A DNA stretch of 64,000 nt, taken from assembly GCF_018130165.1 (NCBI RefSeq), contig NZ_JAFCLZ010000034.1, positions 1-64,000 of the forward strand, read 5' to 3'. Below, in pieces: positions 17,257 through 26,265 of the stretch. Source of the DNA: Bradyrhizobium sp. JYMT SZCCT0180 (GTDB lineage: Bacteria > Pseudomonadota > Alphaproteobacteria > Rhizobiales > Xanthobacteraceae). Each line of letters opens with the position of its first letter. Positions within the stretch are counted from its first letter, which is position 1. Made by a program: the position numbers and the translations under genes. The notes below the pieces were generated by a model. It did no database searches. It was not told the DNA's origin and saw only the letters and a list, made by a program, of their open reading frames with translations.

Positions 17257-18363
17257 TTACGCCACCGTCGGTTCTGCCTTGAAATGGTCGATCATCACCT
17301 TGGCGATCGCCATCAAGGGCAGGGCAAGCGCGAGGCCCCAGATGCCGAACACGACGCCGAGCAGGATCTGGAACGCGAACAGGGTGGCGGGCGGAATATC
17401 CAGCGCCTGGCGCTGGATGATCGGCGTCAGCACGTAGCTTTCCAGCGCGTGCACGCCGAGGAACAGGATGAACGCGCTGAGCGCCGCGACCCATCCGGAG
17501 GCGAGGCTCGCCAGCACCACGATCAGCCCGCCGAGGATCGCGCCGACGGTCGGAATGAAGGCGAGCAGGCCGGCCTGGATACCCAGAATGAACGAGCTGG
17601 GGATGCCGATGATGGCAAGCCCGACCCAGGTCACAAAGAACACCGCGGCCATGGTGATGATCTGCGCGATCAGCCAGCGCTCCAGCGTCCAGCCGATGCG
17701 GTCGATGATGATGGTGGCACGGGCGCGGTGCCTGGCCGGGGCCATGAACAACAGCCCGTTGCGGTAAACGCTCGGTTGCACGGCGAAGGCGAGGCCCAGA
17801 AACAGCACGATAAAGAAGTTTCCGACCGCGCTCACGGTGCCCAGGATCAGCTTCAGGCTCTGGCTGAAAATGGCGCCGCCGCTGGATGCGATGGTGCTGG
17901 CGCTGGGAAGGCTATGCGGCGTTGTTGGCGCCGCCGGCGCAGACGCATCCGAAGCCGCATTGAGGCTGCCGAAGTCGAAAAAGCTGGTATCGACCCCATT
18001 CCTGTCCAGGAAGGCTTTGAGGTCGACCAACTGCGACTTGATCGTGTCGCTCAACACCTTGGTCTGTTGCGCGATGGTGGCGCCTCCGAGAAAAAGAATA
18101 CCCGACAGGAGCCCGGCCAACACCAGACCCACGACGGTTAGCCGCAGCGAATGGGGAAGTTTGACGACACGGCCGAGCATATTGGCCATCGCGGTGAGGG
18201 CGACGCCTAGCAGCACGCCGGCAAAGATCAGGAACAGCGTTGCGGCGAAATACCAGGTGAACAGCAAGAGTGCCGTGAACAGCACGACACCGATGCCTCC
18301 GACCGAGATCGCCCACGCCAGATCGTTGCGGGCCAAAAGACGACCGTCAGCCGGACCAGTCAC
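17257..18363 (-). CDS. AI-2E family transporter
   Basis: A 368-residue polytopic membrane protein of the AI-2 exporter (TqsA/PerM-like) superfamily, with about eight helices. Seen: LFLIFAGVLLGVALTAMANML, VGLVLAGLLSGILFLGGATI, a polar periplasmic loop from about residue 95 to 165, then VGNFFIVLFLGLAFAVQPSV, VGLAIIGIPSSFILGIQAGL and the conserved block AFIPTVGAILGGLIVVLASL, HALESYVLTPIIQRQALDIP, LGVVFGIWGLALALPLMAI. Despite the name most members have no proven autoinducer role. It is flanked on both sides by copies of the same intergenic repeat. Confidence 0.9.
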   Translation of the reverse strand: MTGPADGRLLARNDLAWAISVGGIGVVLFTALLLFTWYFAATLFLIFAGVLLGVALTAMANMLGRVVKLPHSLRLTVVGLVLAGLLSGILFLGGATIAQQTKVLSDTIKSQLVDLKAFLDRNGVDTSFFDFGSLNAASDASAPAAPTTPHSLPSASTIASSGGAIFSQSLKLILGTVSAVGNFFIVLFLGLAFAVQPSVYRNGLLFMAPARHRARATIIIDRIGWTLERWLIAQIITMAAVFFVTWVGLAIIGIPSSFILGIQAGLLAFIPTVGAILGGLIVVLASLASGWVAALSAFILFLGVHALESYVLTPIIQRQALDIPPATLFAFQILLGVVFGIWGLALALPLMAIAKVMIDHFKAEPTVA

Positions 18364-18487
18364 GTTGATTCCTTCCTGCAGAACATCCTGCGCCAGTCTT
18401 TCGCGAAAATTCGCCCGGGATCAAGCGGCGAGGCGCGCGCCGGTTTGACGCTACCATGCCCGGTGTGCCAAGCGGTGCAGGCAAACT

Positions 18488-18612
18488 AAAGCGTTTTCCA
18501 GCGAAAGCCTGTCCCGCACTTGATGCGGGATGGACGCCGGTTCGCGTCAAGAAAGCGCGTCAAATCAAGAATCTGGAGCTCCGTTCCGATTCCATCGGAA
18601 CGGAAAAGGCTC
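18488..18612 (+). repeat. Intergenic repeat, family 1, copy D with inserted hairpin
   Basis: Begins AAAGCGTTTTCCAGCGAAA as in copy C, then carries an additional CCCGCACTTGATGCGGG hairpin, then GACGCCGGTTCGCGTCAAGA, GCGCGTCAAATCAAGAATCT and GTTCCGATTCCATCGGAAC. The two copies bracket the transporter gene in the same orientation, about 1.3 kb apart, and could recombine. Confidence 0.8.
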
Positions 18613-18640
18613 CAGCGACGGGCGCTTCGGCGAGGATGAG

Positions 18641-19339
18641 ATGAATTTCAAATGGTTGGGGCCGGTTGTGCTGCTGGCGGCGATCTATGTCGGTGACCAG
18701 ATCAGGATCAACCGTCCCGGCCACAAATATCGCTTGATCGTTGAAGTCGAGACCCCCGATGGACGCAAATCGGCGAGCGGAGTTTTGGCGGTCCATCCGT
18801 ATCGCGGCTACAGCGGTATCGGCCCAACCCGAACCGTGGGCGATGCCGTCTACGTCGACCTCGGCGGCGGCAAGAATCTGGTCGCGCTGCTGGCGCATAT
18901 CGACAAGAACCTCGAACTCGAGGGCATCAATTATGTAGCCTTGCGCGCCTATACGGCCGCCGCCGGCGGCAAGCGCGTGTCGTTCAATGAAATGAACCGC
19001 CAGACAGGCGTCGTGCCGGTAACGGGCGCGCTGATCCCGGTGCTCGTGACCTTTTCCGATCCCGCCAACCCCGGAACCGCGCGCAACGTGCAACCCGACG
19101 AAGCGGAGGCGGTGCTGGGGAAGGGCTATCGCCTCCACGGGATATCAGCCGAGGCGGTGCCGAACGGATTCTGGCCGCTTGATTTCGGCGGCGTGCTGGG
19201 CGAGCCGGTGACCCGTGCCATTCAGGCGAAACTGCCGTGGCTGAACGGCGCCGACAATTCCGCCGCGACCGCGCTTCGGGCGGCCGGTCTACCCGGCGTC
19301 GAGGCCGTTGACGCCAGAGAAGCCTTTACCCGGAAGTAG
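18641..19339 (+). CDS. Exported or membrane-anchored protein of unknown function
   Basis: 232 residues. An N-terminal hydrophobic segment (FKWLGPVVLLAAIYVGDQI) looks like an uncleaved anchor or poor signal peptide, with the rest outside the membrane. The body has beta-rich stretches KYRLIVEVETPDGRKSASGV, GDAVYVDLGGGKNLVALLAH and TGALIPVLVTFSDPANPGTA. I recognise no domain. ATG 18641 follows GAGGATGAG; the frame is open upstream only through the repeat. A poorly supported gap of 238 bp follows, containing one GC-rich hairpin (CCGGGC...GCCCGG, about 19417-19435). Confidence 0.65.
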   Translation: MNFKWLGPVVLLAAIYVGDQIRINRPGHKYRLIVEVETPDGRKSASGVLAVHPYRGYSGIGPTRTVGDAVYVDLGGGKNLVALLAHIDKNLELEGINYVALRAYTAAAGGKRVSFNEMNRQTGVVPVTGALIPVLVTFSDPANPGTARNVQPDEAEAVLGKGYRLHGISAEAVPNGFWPLDFGGVLGEPVTRAIQAKLPWLNGADNSAATALRAAGLPGVEAVDAREAFTRK

Positions 19340-19577
19340 CTGCACCCGGACGTAGCGGCCTTGCCGCGCGTTCGGCGGCTCCAGAAGCCAAAACGCGTGG
19401 TAGCGCCTGTTTCTGACGCCGGGCTTGCCGGCCCGGCCTGGGATTCGCGCGGAGCTGTAAAGCAGAAGTGGGCAGCATATCATGTTGATCCGGCACGATC
19501 TCGCAGGCATGATCGGCCAACATCATGGCTCAACCTAGAAGATCCTTGCGCAGGACGATGAAAGCAGAAATTTGGCG

Positions 19578-20348
19578 ATGAGACGGCCCGTGGTCGGTGT
19601 GATCGGGAACGCCCATCGCATCGAAAATCGTTTCACGACCCAGGCGGTCGGAGAGCGCAATCTCCGCGCTGTAGCCGACGTGTCGGGCGCGCTGCCGCTG
19701 ATGTTTGCTGGATCGCCCGAGATTACCGATATCGGCGCCTTGCTCGAAGCCGTCGATGGGGTGGTGCTGACGGGCGCCCGTGCCAATGTCCATCCGACCC
19801 GCTTCAAGACCGAGCCGCATGAGAGGCACGAGCCCTACGATATTCACCGCGACGACGTCGCCCTTGCACTGGCGGAGGCCTGCGTCGCCCGCGGCGTGCC
19901 GATCTTCGGCATCTGCCGCGGCTTGCAGGAAATGAACGTCGCCTTTGGCGGCTCGCTGCACCCGGAGATTCGCGAAATCCCCGGCCGCATGAATCACCGC
20001 ATGCCGCGGCTGGAGAACGGCGAAATCCATCCCGATCCCCTGGTGATCTTTGCCGACCGGCACGACGTCCATCTCACCCGGGACGGCGCTTTTGCAAAGC
20101 TGCTCGGCTGCGAAACCATTCGCGTGAACTCGCTGCATGGGCAAGGCATTCTCGATCCCGGCGAGCGCGTCGTCATCGAGGGCGTGGCGGAAGACGGCAC
20201 CATCGAGGCGATCCGGATTGCCGATGCACCGAGCTTTGCGCTCGGCGTGCAATGGCATGCGGAGTACGACCCGCAGCGCAATCCGATCAACCGTGCGCTG
20301 TTTGAGGCGTTCGGCGAGGCGCTCAAAGCGCATCAGCGGGCGAGCTAG
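19578..20348 (+). CDS. Class I glutamine amidotransferase, peptidase C26 (PuuD-like)
   Basis: A 256-residue hydrolase of the gamma-glutamyl-gamma-aminobutyrate hydrolase family. Nucleophile elbow FGICRGLQEMNVAFGGSL gives the catalytic Cys (about residue 115), and GVQWHAEYDP gives the His-Glu pair near the C terminus; VVLTGARANVHPTRF is the family's oxyanion-side loop. PuuD-type enzymes act in putrescine breakdown, but no puu genes are nearby, so the substrate is open. ATG 19578 is chosen; a TTG two codons upstream is also possible. Confidence 0.87.
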   Translation: MRRPVVGVIGNAHRIENRFTTQAVGERNLRAVADVSGALPLMFAGSPEITDIGALLEAVDGVVLTGARANVHPTRFKTEPHERHEPYDIHRDDVALALAEACVARGVPIFGICRGLQEMNVAFGGSLHPEIREIPGRMNHRMPRLENGEIHPDPLVIFADRHDVHLTRDGAFAKLLGCETIRVNSLHGQGILDPGERVVIEGVAEDGTIEAIRIADAPSFALGVQWHAEYDPQRNPINRALFEAFGEALKAHQRAS

Positions 20349-20360
20349 CTGGCGGTTTAG

Positions 20361-20570
20361 AACGAACAGGAGGCCAACTTCTTTTTCAGCGCCGAGACCC
20401 AGCAGATGCTGGTCGAAATGTTTGCACACCGCTCGTTTCATGCGCAGGTGAAGGAGAAGGGCGAGCACATCCCGCTGGCGAATCTGAAATTGCTAAAGGC
20501 CGATCCCGCCGCCGTGCAAGCCCAAAGCGAGGAGATCAAGGCGCGCTACGCCAGGATATTCGGGGTATAA
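20361..20570 (+). pseudogene. Probable 3' remnant of an unidentified protein gene
   Basis: An open frame of 69 codons ending TAA, with a natural-looking sequence (ANFFFSAETQQMLVEMFAHR, VKEKGEHIPLANLKLLKADP, then SEEIKARYARIFGV) but no start codon before ATG 20406 and an in-frame stop directly upstream. It begins 12 bases after the C26 peptidase stop. The helical, charged ending looks like the C terminus of a larger enzyme whose 5' part is gone. The following bases to 20794 hold GC-rich hairpins and no other gene I can support. Confidence 0.4.
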
Positions 20571-20794
20571 TTTGATTCGAAATATCCATTCTCCGGGGTG
20601 CTGTCCGTAATTCTACGGAACCGAAAACGCGGGAGCGCGGCCCAGAACTCGGCTATGCATTGGGGTAGCTGAGGGCGCCGAACAACCGGCGCAAGGCGCC
20701 GGACCCGCATTCATACTCACACCATTGTCGTTATCATTTCCTGGGCGGTTTCTCTGGCGGTTTTCTTAGTGATTTTATTGGGCAGTTGGTCGTC

Positions 20795-23101
20795 ATGACT
20801 TTATGGAGCCGCCTTGCGTTCGCGATGGTGTTCCTGGTCGTGGGCACCATTTGCGCACTTGCTGTGTTCGGTGATGGTTTCGGCCGCGCGACGCTGGTCG
20901 TCGGGGCGATCGCGATTTTGCTCGCGCTGGTGCTTGCGGCCGCCATCGCGGGCTCGTTGTCCCGACAGCTGACCCAAATGACCCGGGCGGTCGAAGGCCT
21001 GTCGCGCGGCAAACCGGTTGCGATGCCGGCCGAAGGTAGCCGGGAGATGGCTCCGCTATCAGCGGCTTTCGCCGAATTGTCGGACCATCTCGGCGCCAGG
21101 CCAAACCTGCTGGAAAACACGGTCGAAAGCATCCGCGATTGCGTTGTCGTGGCCGACGAGAACGCGGTGGTCGTCGTTGCCAACGGCGCGGCCCGCCAGC
21201 TGCTGGGTGTGGACCGCGGCTTCGACAGCCTGACGGGGGTAAGAAAATTCGCCTGTTTCCTTTCGGACGGCACCACGCCGCTGCCGATCCCGGATTCGCC
21301 GCTGGCGCGGGCGCTGCGCGGCGAACATGTCGATGATTTCGAGCTCATGGTGCAGCCCGAAGGGTCCTGCGCAAAAGCCCACATCGTCGCCAACGCCCGG
21401 CCGTTGCGCGACGAACGCGGCAGGCTTTGCGGGGCGGTGACCGTGCTCCGCGACGTCACCGAACAAAAGCGCGCCCTGCAGGCCCTGGTCGACAGCGAAC
21501 AGATGGCGCAGACCATCGTGAGCACCGCGCTCGACGCTTTCGTCCAGACCGACGAAAACGGCTTCGTTCTCGAATGGAGTCCGCAGGCCGAAGCCTTGAC
21601 CGGGTGGACGCGGGCGGAGACGGTTGGTGTGAAGCTGGTCGAGCTGGTGTTTCCCGAACACCTTCGCGCGGCGCACCGGCAGCGGATCGCCAAATTCCTG
21701 CGTGAGACCGCCGGTGGCGCCATGGGCATGCGCTATGAGGCGCCGGCGCTGCACCGGGACGGTCACGAATTTTTCGTCGAAGTGTCGCTCACGGCGCTGC
21801 GCCGCGGCGACGGTTACATCATCAACGCCTTTGTCAGGGACATTACCCAGCGGCGCCTCGCCGAGGAGCGGCTGATTCAGGCGCAAAAGATGGATACGGT
21901 CGGGCAATTGACCGGCGGCATTGCCCATGACTTCAACAACATGCTTACGGTGATCACAGGCACGATCGAAATTCTGGCCGATGGCGTCAAGGACGTTCCG
22001 CACCTCGCGTCGATCACCAAACTGATCAGCGACGCCGCCGACCGCGGTGCAAATCTCACCGCCAGCCTGCTGGCGTTCGCCCGCAAGCAGCCGTTGCAGC
22101 CGGCCGAGATCGACGTCAATGATCTTGTTCACGAGGCCGTTCGGTTGCTCGCGCCAACCGTCGGCAAGGATATCGAAATCGAGGCCGCCTTGAGCGACGA
22201 CGCGTGGCCGGCATTCGTCGATCGTAGCCAACTCTCCTCCGCGGTCGTCAATCTCGCCATCAATGCCCGGGATGCCATGGCAGATGGCGGAAAGCTGACC
22301 ATTGCGACCGGCAATATCACTTTGGGCGTGCCGGAGGCCGTGGCCCGCGGCGTCGAACGCGCCGGCGATTATGTCGTGGTCGAAGTGAGCGACACCGGCA
22401 CCGGGATTCCGCAGCCCATTCTCGACAAGATATTTGAACCGTTCTTTTCCACCAAGGAGGTCGGCCAGGGTACAGGGCTCGGACTCAGCATGGTGTTTGG
22501 TTTCGCCAAGCAGTCGGGCGGAAGCGTCGACGTGCGCAGCGAGGAGGGAAGCGGCACGACGTTCACGATCTATCTGCCCAAAGCCGACTCCAGCGCGCTT
22601 CAACCGTCGACGCAAGACGAGGATTCGCCGGTGCAGGGCGGCAGCGAAACGCTCCTGTGCGTCGAGGACGACCGCAAGATCCGCGACTATGTGACGATGC
22701 AGCTCGAGAGCCTCGGCTACAAGGTGATCGTGGCCTCGAATGCCGACGAGGCCCTCGCCATCGTCAATCGGGGCGCCGTGTTCGATCTGCTGTTCACCGA
22801 CGTCGTGATGCCCGGCAGCATGAACGGCAGGCAACTGGCCGAAACGCTGATGGCCCGCCGGCCGTCGCTGCGGGTGCTCTTCACCTCCGGCTACAGCGAC
22901 GGCGCGCTGCCGCTGAAAAACCGCGCAGGCCACGGGATTCCGCTTTTGACCAAGCCTTACCGGCGCGCGGAGCTGGCGCGAACGTTGCGCCGTTGTCTTG
23001 ATATTGCGGTCGATTCGGCCGGCGATCCGATACCGACGCCTTATTCCGTGCAGCCGGAGCTCGAGCGTTTCCTGCGCAAGTATCCGCCGAAGGAGGGGTA
23101 G
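20795..23101 (+). CDS. Hybrid sensor histidine kinase with PAS domains and receiver domain
   Basis: A 768-residue signalling protein. Two N-terminal membrane helices with almost no periplasmic loop (residues about 5-50) lead into a HAMP-like stretch, then two PAS domains (about 105-225 and 230-355; the second contains AFVQTDENGFVLEWSPQAEA). The kinase core has the H-box GGIAHDFNNMLTVI with phospho-acceptor His near 377, N-box NLAINARDAMADGG, and G-boxes VSDTGTGIPQ and GQGTGLGLSMVFGFAKQSGG. A C-terminal receiver holds LLFTDVVMPG with Asp near 669. With so little periplasmic sequence it probably senses an internal or membrane signal. ATG 20795 is chosen over a TTG three codons earlier. No separate response regulator gene is adjacent. 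Confidence 0.9.
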   Translation: MTLWSRLAFAMVFLVVGTICALAVFGDGFGRATLVVGAIAILLALVLAAAIAGSLSRQLTQMTRAVEGLSRGKPVAMPAEGSREMAPLSAAFAELSDHLGARPNLLENTVESIRDCVVVADENAVVVVANGAARQLLGVDRGFDSLTGVRKFACFLSDGTTPLPIPDSPLARALRGEHVDDFELMVQPEGSCAKAHIVANARPLRDERGRLCGAVTVLRDVTEQKRALQALVDSEQMAQTIVSTALDAFVQTDENGFVLEWSPQAEALTGWTRAETVGVKLVELVFPEHLRAAHRQRIAKFLRETAGGAMGMRYEAPALHRDGHEFFVEVSLTALRRGDGYIINAFVRDITQRRLAEERLIQAQKMDTVGQLTGGIAHDFNNMLTVITGTIEILADGVKDVPHLASITKLISDAADRGANLTASLLAFARKQPLQPAEIDVNDLVHEAVRLLAPTVGKDIEIEAALSDDAWPAFVDRSQLSSAVVNLAINARDAMADGGKLTIATGNITLGVPEAVARGVERAGDYVVVEVSDTGTGIPQPILDKIFEPFFSTKEVGQGTGLGLSMVFGFAKQSGGSVDVRSEEGSGTTFTIYLPKADSSALQPSTQDEDSPVQGGSETLLCVEDDRKIRDYVTMQLESLGYKVIVASNADEALAIVNRGAVFDLLFTDVVMPGSMNGRQLAETLMARRPSLRVLFTSGYSDGALPLKNRAGHGIPLLTKPYRRAELARTLRRCLDIAVDSAGDPIPTPYSVQPELERFLRKYPPKEG

Positions 23102-23124
23102 CGGTAGTTTAGAGCCTAGGCCCG

Positions 23125-25977
23125 TTATGAAACCTCCTCCACGATTCGTTTAACTTTTTCTGCGTCGGGCATACGAAGTTTGTCGCCGGTAGCTACATTT
23201 CGGTTTGACGAGGTTGCTAGAAATTGGGAGGCGAGTTCTCGTGCCAACGTGCTCGGATGCCACTCGATATCTAGTTTGGTCAGCAAGAGGCGAGCTAACT
23301 GATATCGAAATAGAAAGGCACGGATGGACCTCGGACCGATATTGTCGCGCAACTGAATGCTGTCATCAGTCAGAACGGCAGAAACCGCCTTTACCTCGTC
23401 TTCCTCAAGTACACGGGGAGTTTGTTTCCTTCCTAGTGAGGCTTTCGCAGCGGCTCTGATAGGTAGCAAATTCTGCAGATCGCGTAATACCTCGTCCACT
23501 TTCGAAAGTGTGGGCTCCGCCTTACGAACAAACCCGGCCTGTTTGAGTCTTTGATCGGCAATTTCTTCGTCTGTCGTATCTCGAAATACAGTTTTTGCTG
23601 GACCGTCCTTGTAGAAGGCTATTTCACCTCGGCGCATCACCGGAATATGCGTTGGCTCGCTTCCGGAGGGCATCTTCGAAGCGGGCTTGTCGTTCATTCG
23701 AGCCTGAAGGATGTTTTTCTCTTCATCCAATTCGTGGATGTGCTCCTCAATCCGGCGACGGCGGCCGGAAAATGTTTCAACTAGGTCTTTGACATCGGAT
23801 TTTGTTAGCTTGGGCAACCTGATACTCGCTGTAAATAGCTTCTCACAGTTTTCTCGCATAAGGCGATCGGCGCTAAATGACGTTTGAAGCAGTTCCGCCC
23901 GCTCCGTATCCGTGAGCGCGCCGTATTTCTCAAAGATTGCATGCTTTAGGATTTCCTCCTCAAGCAGCATTGTTACTTGGACTCGACGACTGATTTCAGG
24001 ATCCTCAATTAGAAGCTTGATCGATTCCATTACGGAAAGAAGATGCTCTGGCTTGCACCGGTCGAGATCGTCAACCACTAGAACTATCCGCCGAGGAGAA
24101 GACCCGCCTATTCTAATCCAGTGAATGGCCGCGGTAGCAACCAGAACCAGGAACACTTCGAAGGCAAAAGCTCCCCAGAAATTCCAAGTGAAAAATAATT
24201 TCAAAGTAAAATGCACGCTTATCGCTTCAAGCGATTCTAATCCAGTCAATCGCAACCATGTGCCGGTGAGCAGGATTGCGGTGATGATCCAATAACCGGT
24301 AATCAAAAAGGGACTGATGGGCTCTTTCGGTAACCATCCGATAAGAAGTGCCCGAAGGTCAAAACCGATGGTTGCCTGAAGCCCCAATTTCTCGGTGTGT
24401 CTCGTTGCCGTTAGATACTCTTTTGACAACCGCGCGTTCGTTTTCCGAACACCGCGCGCTACGCTCCAAAGCCAGAATCCCCCAGTGATGCCGAAAGCCA
24501 AGTAGATCGCATTCAACAAATGGCCGGCAAATCCAATCAAGCTGAATAGCGGTACTATGCCTAAGGCAAACAGGGCGTATCCCTTCAGCAATCCGTCGCC
24601 GCGATGTTTTGCAATGGCAGTACGAATTATGTTTGGAACAGCGGTGTACCAAGGTCGTTCAAAAGCCTCCTTCGCAAATGTTTCATAGAGATGGACCCAG
24701 ACCTCTGGTGCGGTTGGGTATCGCCACGCGCTGAAATGGATTGTGTGATACCCTGCATTCAGTTCGACCAGTGCTCGTTTCATTCGTTGCATCAGGAACG
24801 TCTTGCCGCGACCCCAATGCCCGTACACCGCGAAACAGAACTCTCCATCGTCAGCGCGGGAGAATAGTTGAGCTAGGGCGTCGGCATAATCGTCGACGTT
24901 AAGACAGAGTTCGTCGTCGTTTGCTTGTCGGGAAATGTTTAAGGCTCCTCCAGTCGCAGGAGCAGTTCGTTTTCCGGCATCACCCACCAAGTTGTTTAGC
25001 GCGCGTTGCCAATGCTCAGTTGGCTCCTTTCCCCAATAAAGGGTAAGGTGATCGTTCAAGACTTTGCGGATGATTTGTGGATCGAATATTGTCGTTTCCA
25101 GCGCTGGTTCGTTACGGCTCGGAAAATCAACAAAATATGTGAGCAGCGCCGCGAGAAGATGTCGGGCGGCTACAGATTCTCCGTCAGAGACTTCATCGCT
25201 GAGGCGCTTCGCCCAATTCAGAACCAAGACCAGCTCGGTCGACGGTGCGATTTGCGCGCTTTCATCGGCCTGCGGCAATCCACCAAGATATTTGTGCAAT
25301 AGGTTGTCAACGTATTGATGGTCGATTTTTAATGCCGTAGCGAGTGCAACGGGCAACGATTCTTCGTAGCGTTTTTCCAGAGGATCTGTGCCGCGTTCGA
25401 GCATACACAGAAATACACTTAGTGGTTGGACGCCATCTCGAACGCCCCGATCGGCATAACCGGATACTACGTCAAACGCTCGTCCCAGAATCAGCAGAAC
25501 TGAATCGCTGAGGCCATAGTTACGAGAAAAGAGTTCAAAGGCGTCGGCTTCGTTGCCTTGCATTCTTATGCGGGTAGGTGTCAGTCCGCCGTCTAGAGTT
25601 GCAAAGTCGTCACTGCTGGGTTGAGCCAACGCGAGTTCTTGATGGGTTTTGTAGATCGCGAGCAGTCGCGCTAGATAGGCGTTGCTGTCAGGAGGCGTCT
25701 CAGAGAATCCAATGCTCTTTCGATAGGCATTACATTCCTCGATCAAGCTAGTCAGGTCGTATGATCGGCCTTGTTCGGACGATCGCTGCAATAGGTCATT
25801 TGTGTTCGAAATCTCATCCAAAAGTTCTGAATGCGGCATTCTCCTCAAGTCGCGGCTCAAGCGCTCCAACAACTCGGCCGCGGTCTCATTTCGGAGGTCG
25901 CTTGGATATTCTTTCATCATCCGACGCCGCCAGTCGGCGGTTTCGTCAAGCTCCATCACCAGGTCATCTAGCATCAT
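23125..25977 (-). CDS. KAP family P-loop NTPase with membrane segments, probably acquired
   Basis: 950 residues. Walker A VYGHWGRGKTFLMQRM is near residues 383-397 and Walker B IVLVVDDLDRCKPEHLLSVM near 631-650. Between them lie two pairs of membrane helices (about 460-510 and 552-620, for example FLITGYWIITAILLTGTWL). A long membrane-bearing insert between the Walker motifs defines the KAP NTPases, a group that includes the phage-exclusion protein PifA. The N-terminal 380 residues are unusual: a DETADWRRRMMKEYPSD opening, and ELVLVLNWAKRLSDEV...RHLLAALL at about 246-283, resembling one Clp-N repeat. GC is visibly low: 31 of 60 bases in 23221-23280 are G or C, against 43 of 60 in 22921-22980. 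It stands alone, convergent with the kinase gene, with its own promoter. A defence role is inference. Confidence 0.85.
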   Translation of the reverse strand: MMLDDLVMELDETADWRRRMMKEYPSDLRNETAAELLERLSRDLRRMPHSELLDEISNTNDLLQRSSEQGRSYDLTSLIEECNAYRKSIGFSETPPDSNAYLARLLAIYKTHQELALAQPSSDDFATLDGGLTPTRIRMQGNEADAFELFSRNYGLSDSVLLILGRAFDVVSGYADRGVRDGVQPLSVFLCMLERGTDPLEKRYEESLPVALATALKIDHQYVDNLLHKYLGGLPQADESAQIAPSTELVLVLNWAKRLSDEVSDGESVAARHLLAALLTYFVDFPSRNEPALETTIFDPQIIRKVLNDHLTLYWGKEPTEHWQRALNNLVGDAGKRTAPATGGALNISRQANDDELCLNVDDYADALAQLFSRADDGEFCFAVYGHWGRGKTFLMQRMKRALVELNAGYHTIHFSAWRYPTAPEVWVHLYETFAKEAFERPWYTAVPNIIRTAIAKHRGDGLLKGYALFALGIVPLFSLIGFAGHLLNAIYLAFGITGGFWLWSVARGVRKTNARLSKEYLTATRHTEKLGLQATIGFDLRALLIGWLPKEPISPFLITGYWIITAILLTGTWLRLTGLESLEAISVHFTLKLFFTWNFWGAFAFEVFLVLVATAAIHWIRIGGSSPRRIVLVVDDLDRCKPEHLLSVMESIKLLIEDPEISRRVQVTMLLEEEILKHAIFEKYGALTDTERAELLQTSFSADRLMRENCEKLFTASIRLPKLTKSDVKDLVETFSGRRRRIEEHIHELDEEKNILQARMNDKPASKMPSGSEPTHIPVMRRGEIAFYKDGPAKTVFRDTTDEEIADQRLKQAGFVRKAEPTLSKVDEVLRDLQNLLPIRAAAKASLGRKQTPRVLEEDEVKAVSAVLTDDSIQLRDNIGPRSIRAFLFRYQLARLLLTKLDIEWHPSTLARELASQFLATSSNRNVATGDKLRMPDAEKVKRIVEEVS

Positions 25978-26056
25978 CTAACGTTCCGTCGCAAAAGAGA
26001 CGACCCCGAAAAGCCCGACACATAGTTGTTGACGTTCGAGAGATCCTAAGGCGTTT

Positions 26057-26090
26057 GTATAACGCTACCATAAGTAGTGCGTCGACGCAC
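26057..26090 (-). promoter_or_regulatory. Predicted promoter of the KAP NTPase gene with palindrome over -35
   Basis: On the minus strand TCGACG (26085-26080), 17 bases, then TTATAC (26062-26057). The -35 hexamer lies inside the perfect 14-bp palindrome GTGCGTCGACGCAC (26077-26090), a good place for a repressor. The leader to ATG 25977 is about 70 bases. No regulator gene is adjacent. The remainder of 25978-26190 holds nothing else I can support. Confidence 0.45.
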
Positions 26091-26192
26091 TCCGGGAATT
26101 GCCCTAGCAAGGACGAAAGTCGAATGCCGGGTGAGTTATTGGTAGACTCGTTGTGACGGCCGGTGCTTCTTCGCATGCCCTATCAGAACAGC

Positions 26193-26220
26193 AAAAAGGC
26201 GCCCCGTTGGGGGCGCCTTT
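26193..26220 (-). terminator. Rho-independent terminator of glnB-glnA
   Basis: Read on the minus strand: AAAGGCGCCCCC-AAC-GGGGCGCC followed by TTTTT, about 45 bp beyond the glnA stop. Confidence 0.88.
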
Positions 26221-26265
26221 CGCATTTGTGAACCGTGATATCGGCGGCGCGGACGCCGCCCAAAA

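Noticed and set aside
21059..22933. 624-codon frame antisense to the hybrid kinase
   Set aside because: Shadow of the kinase gene with no recognisable domain.
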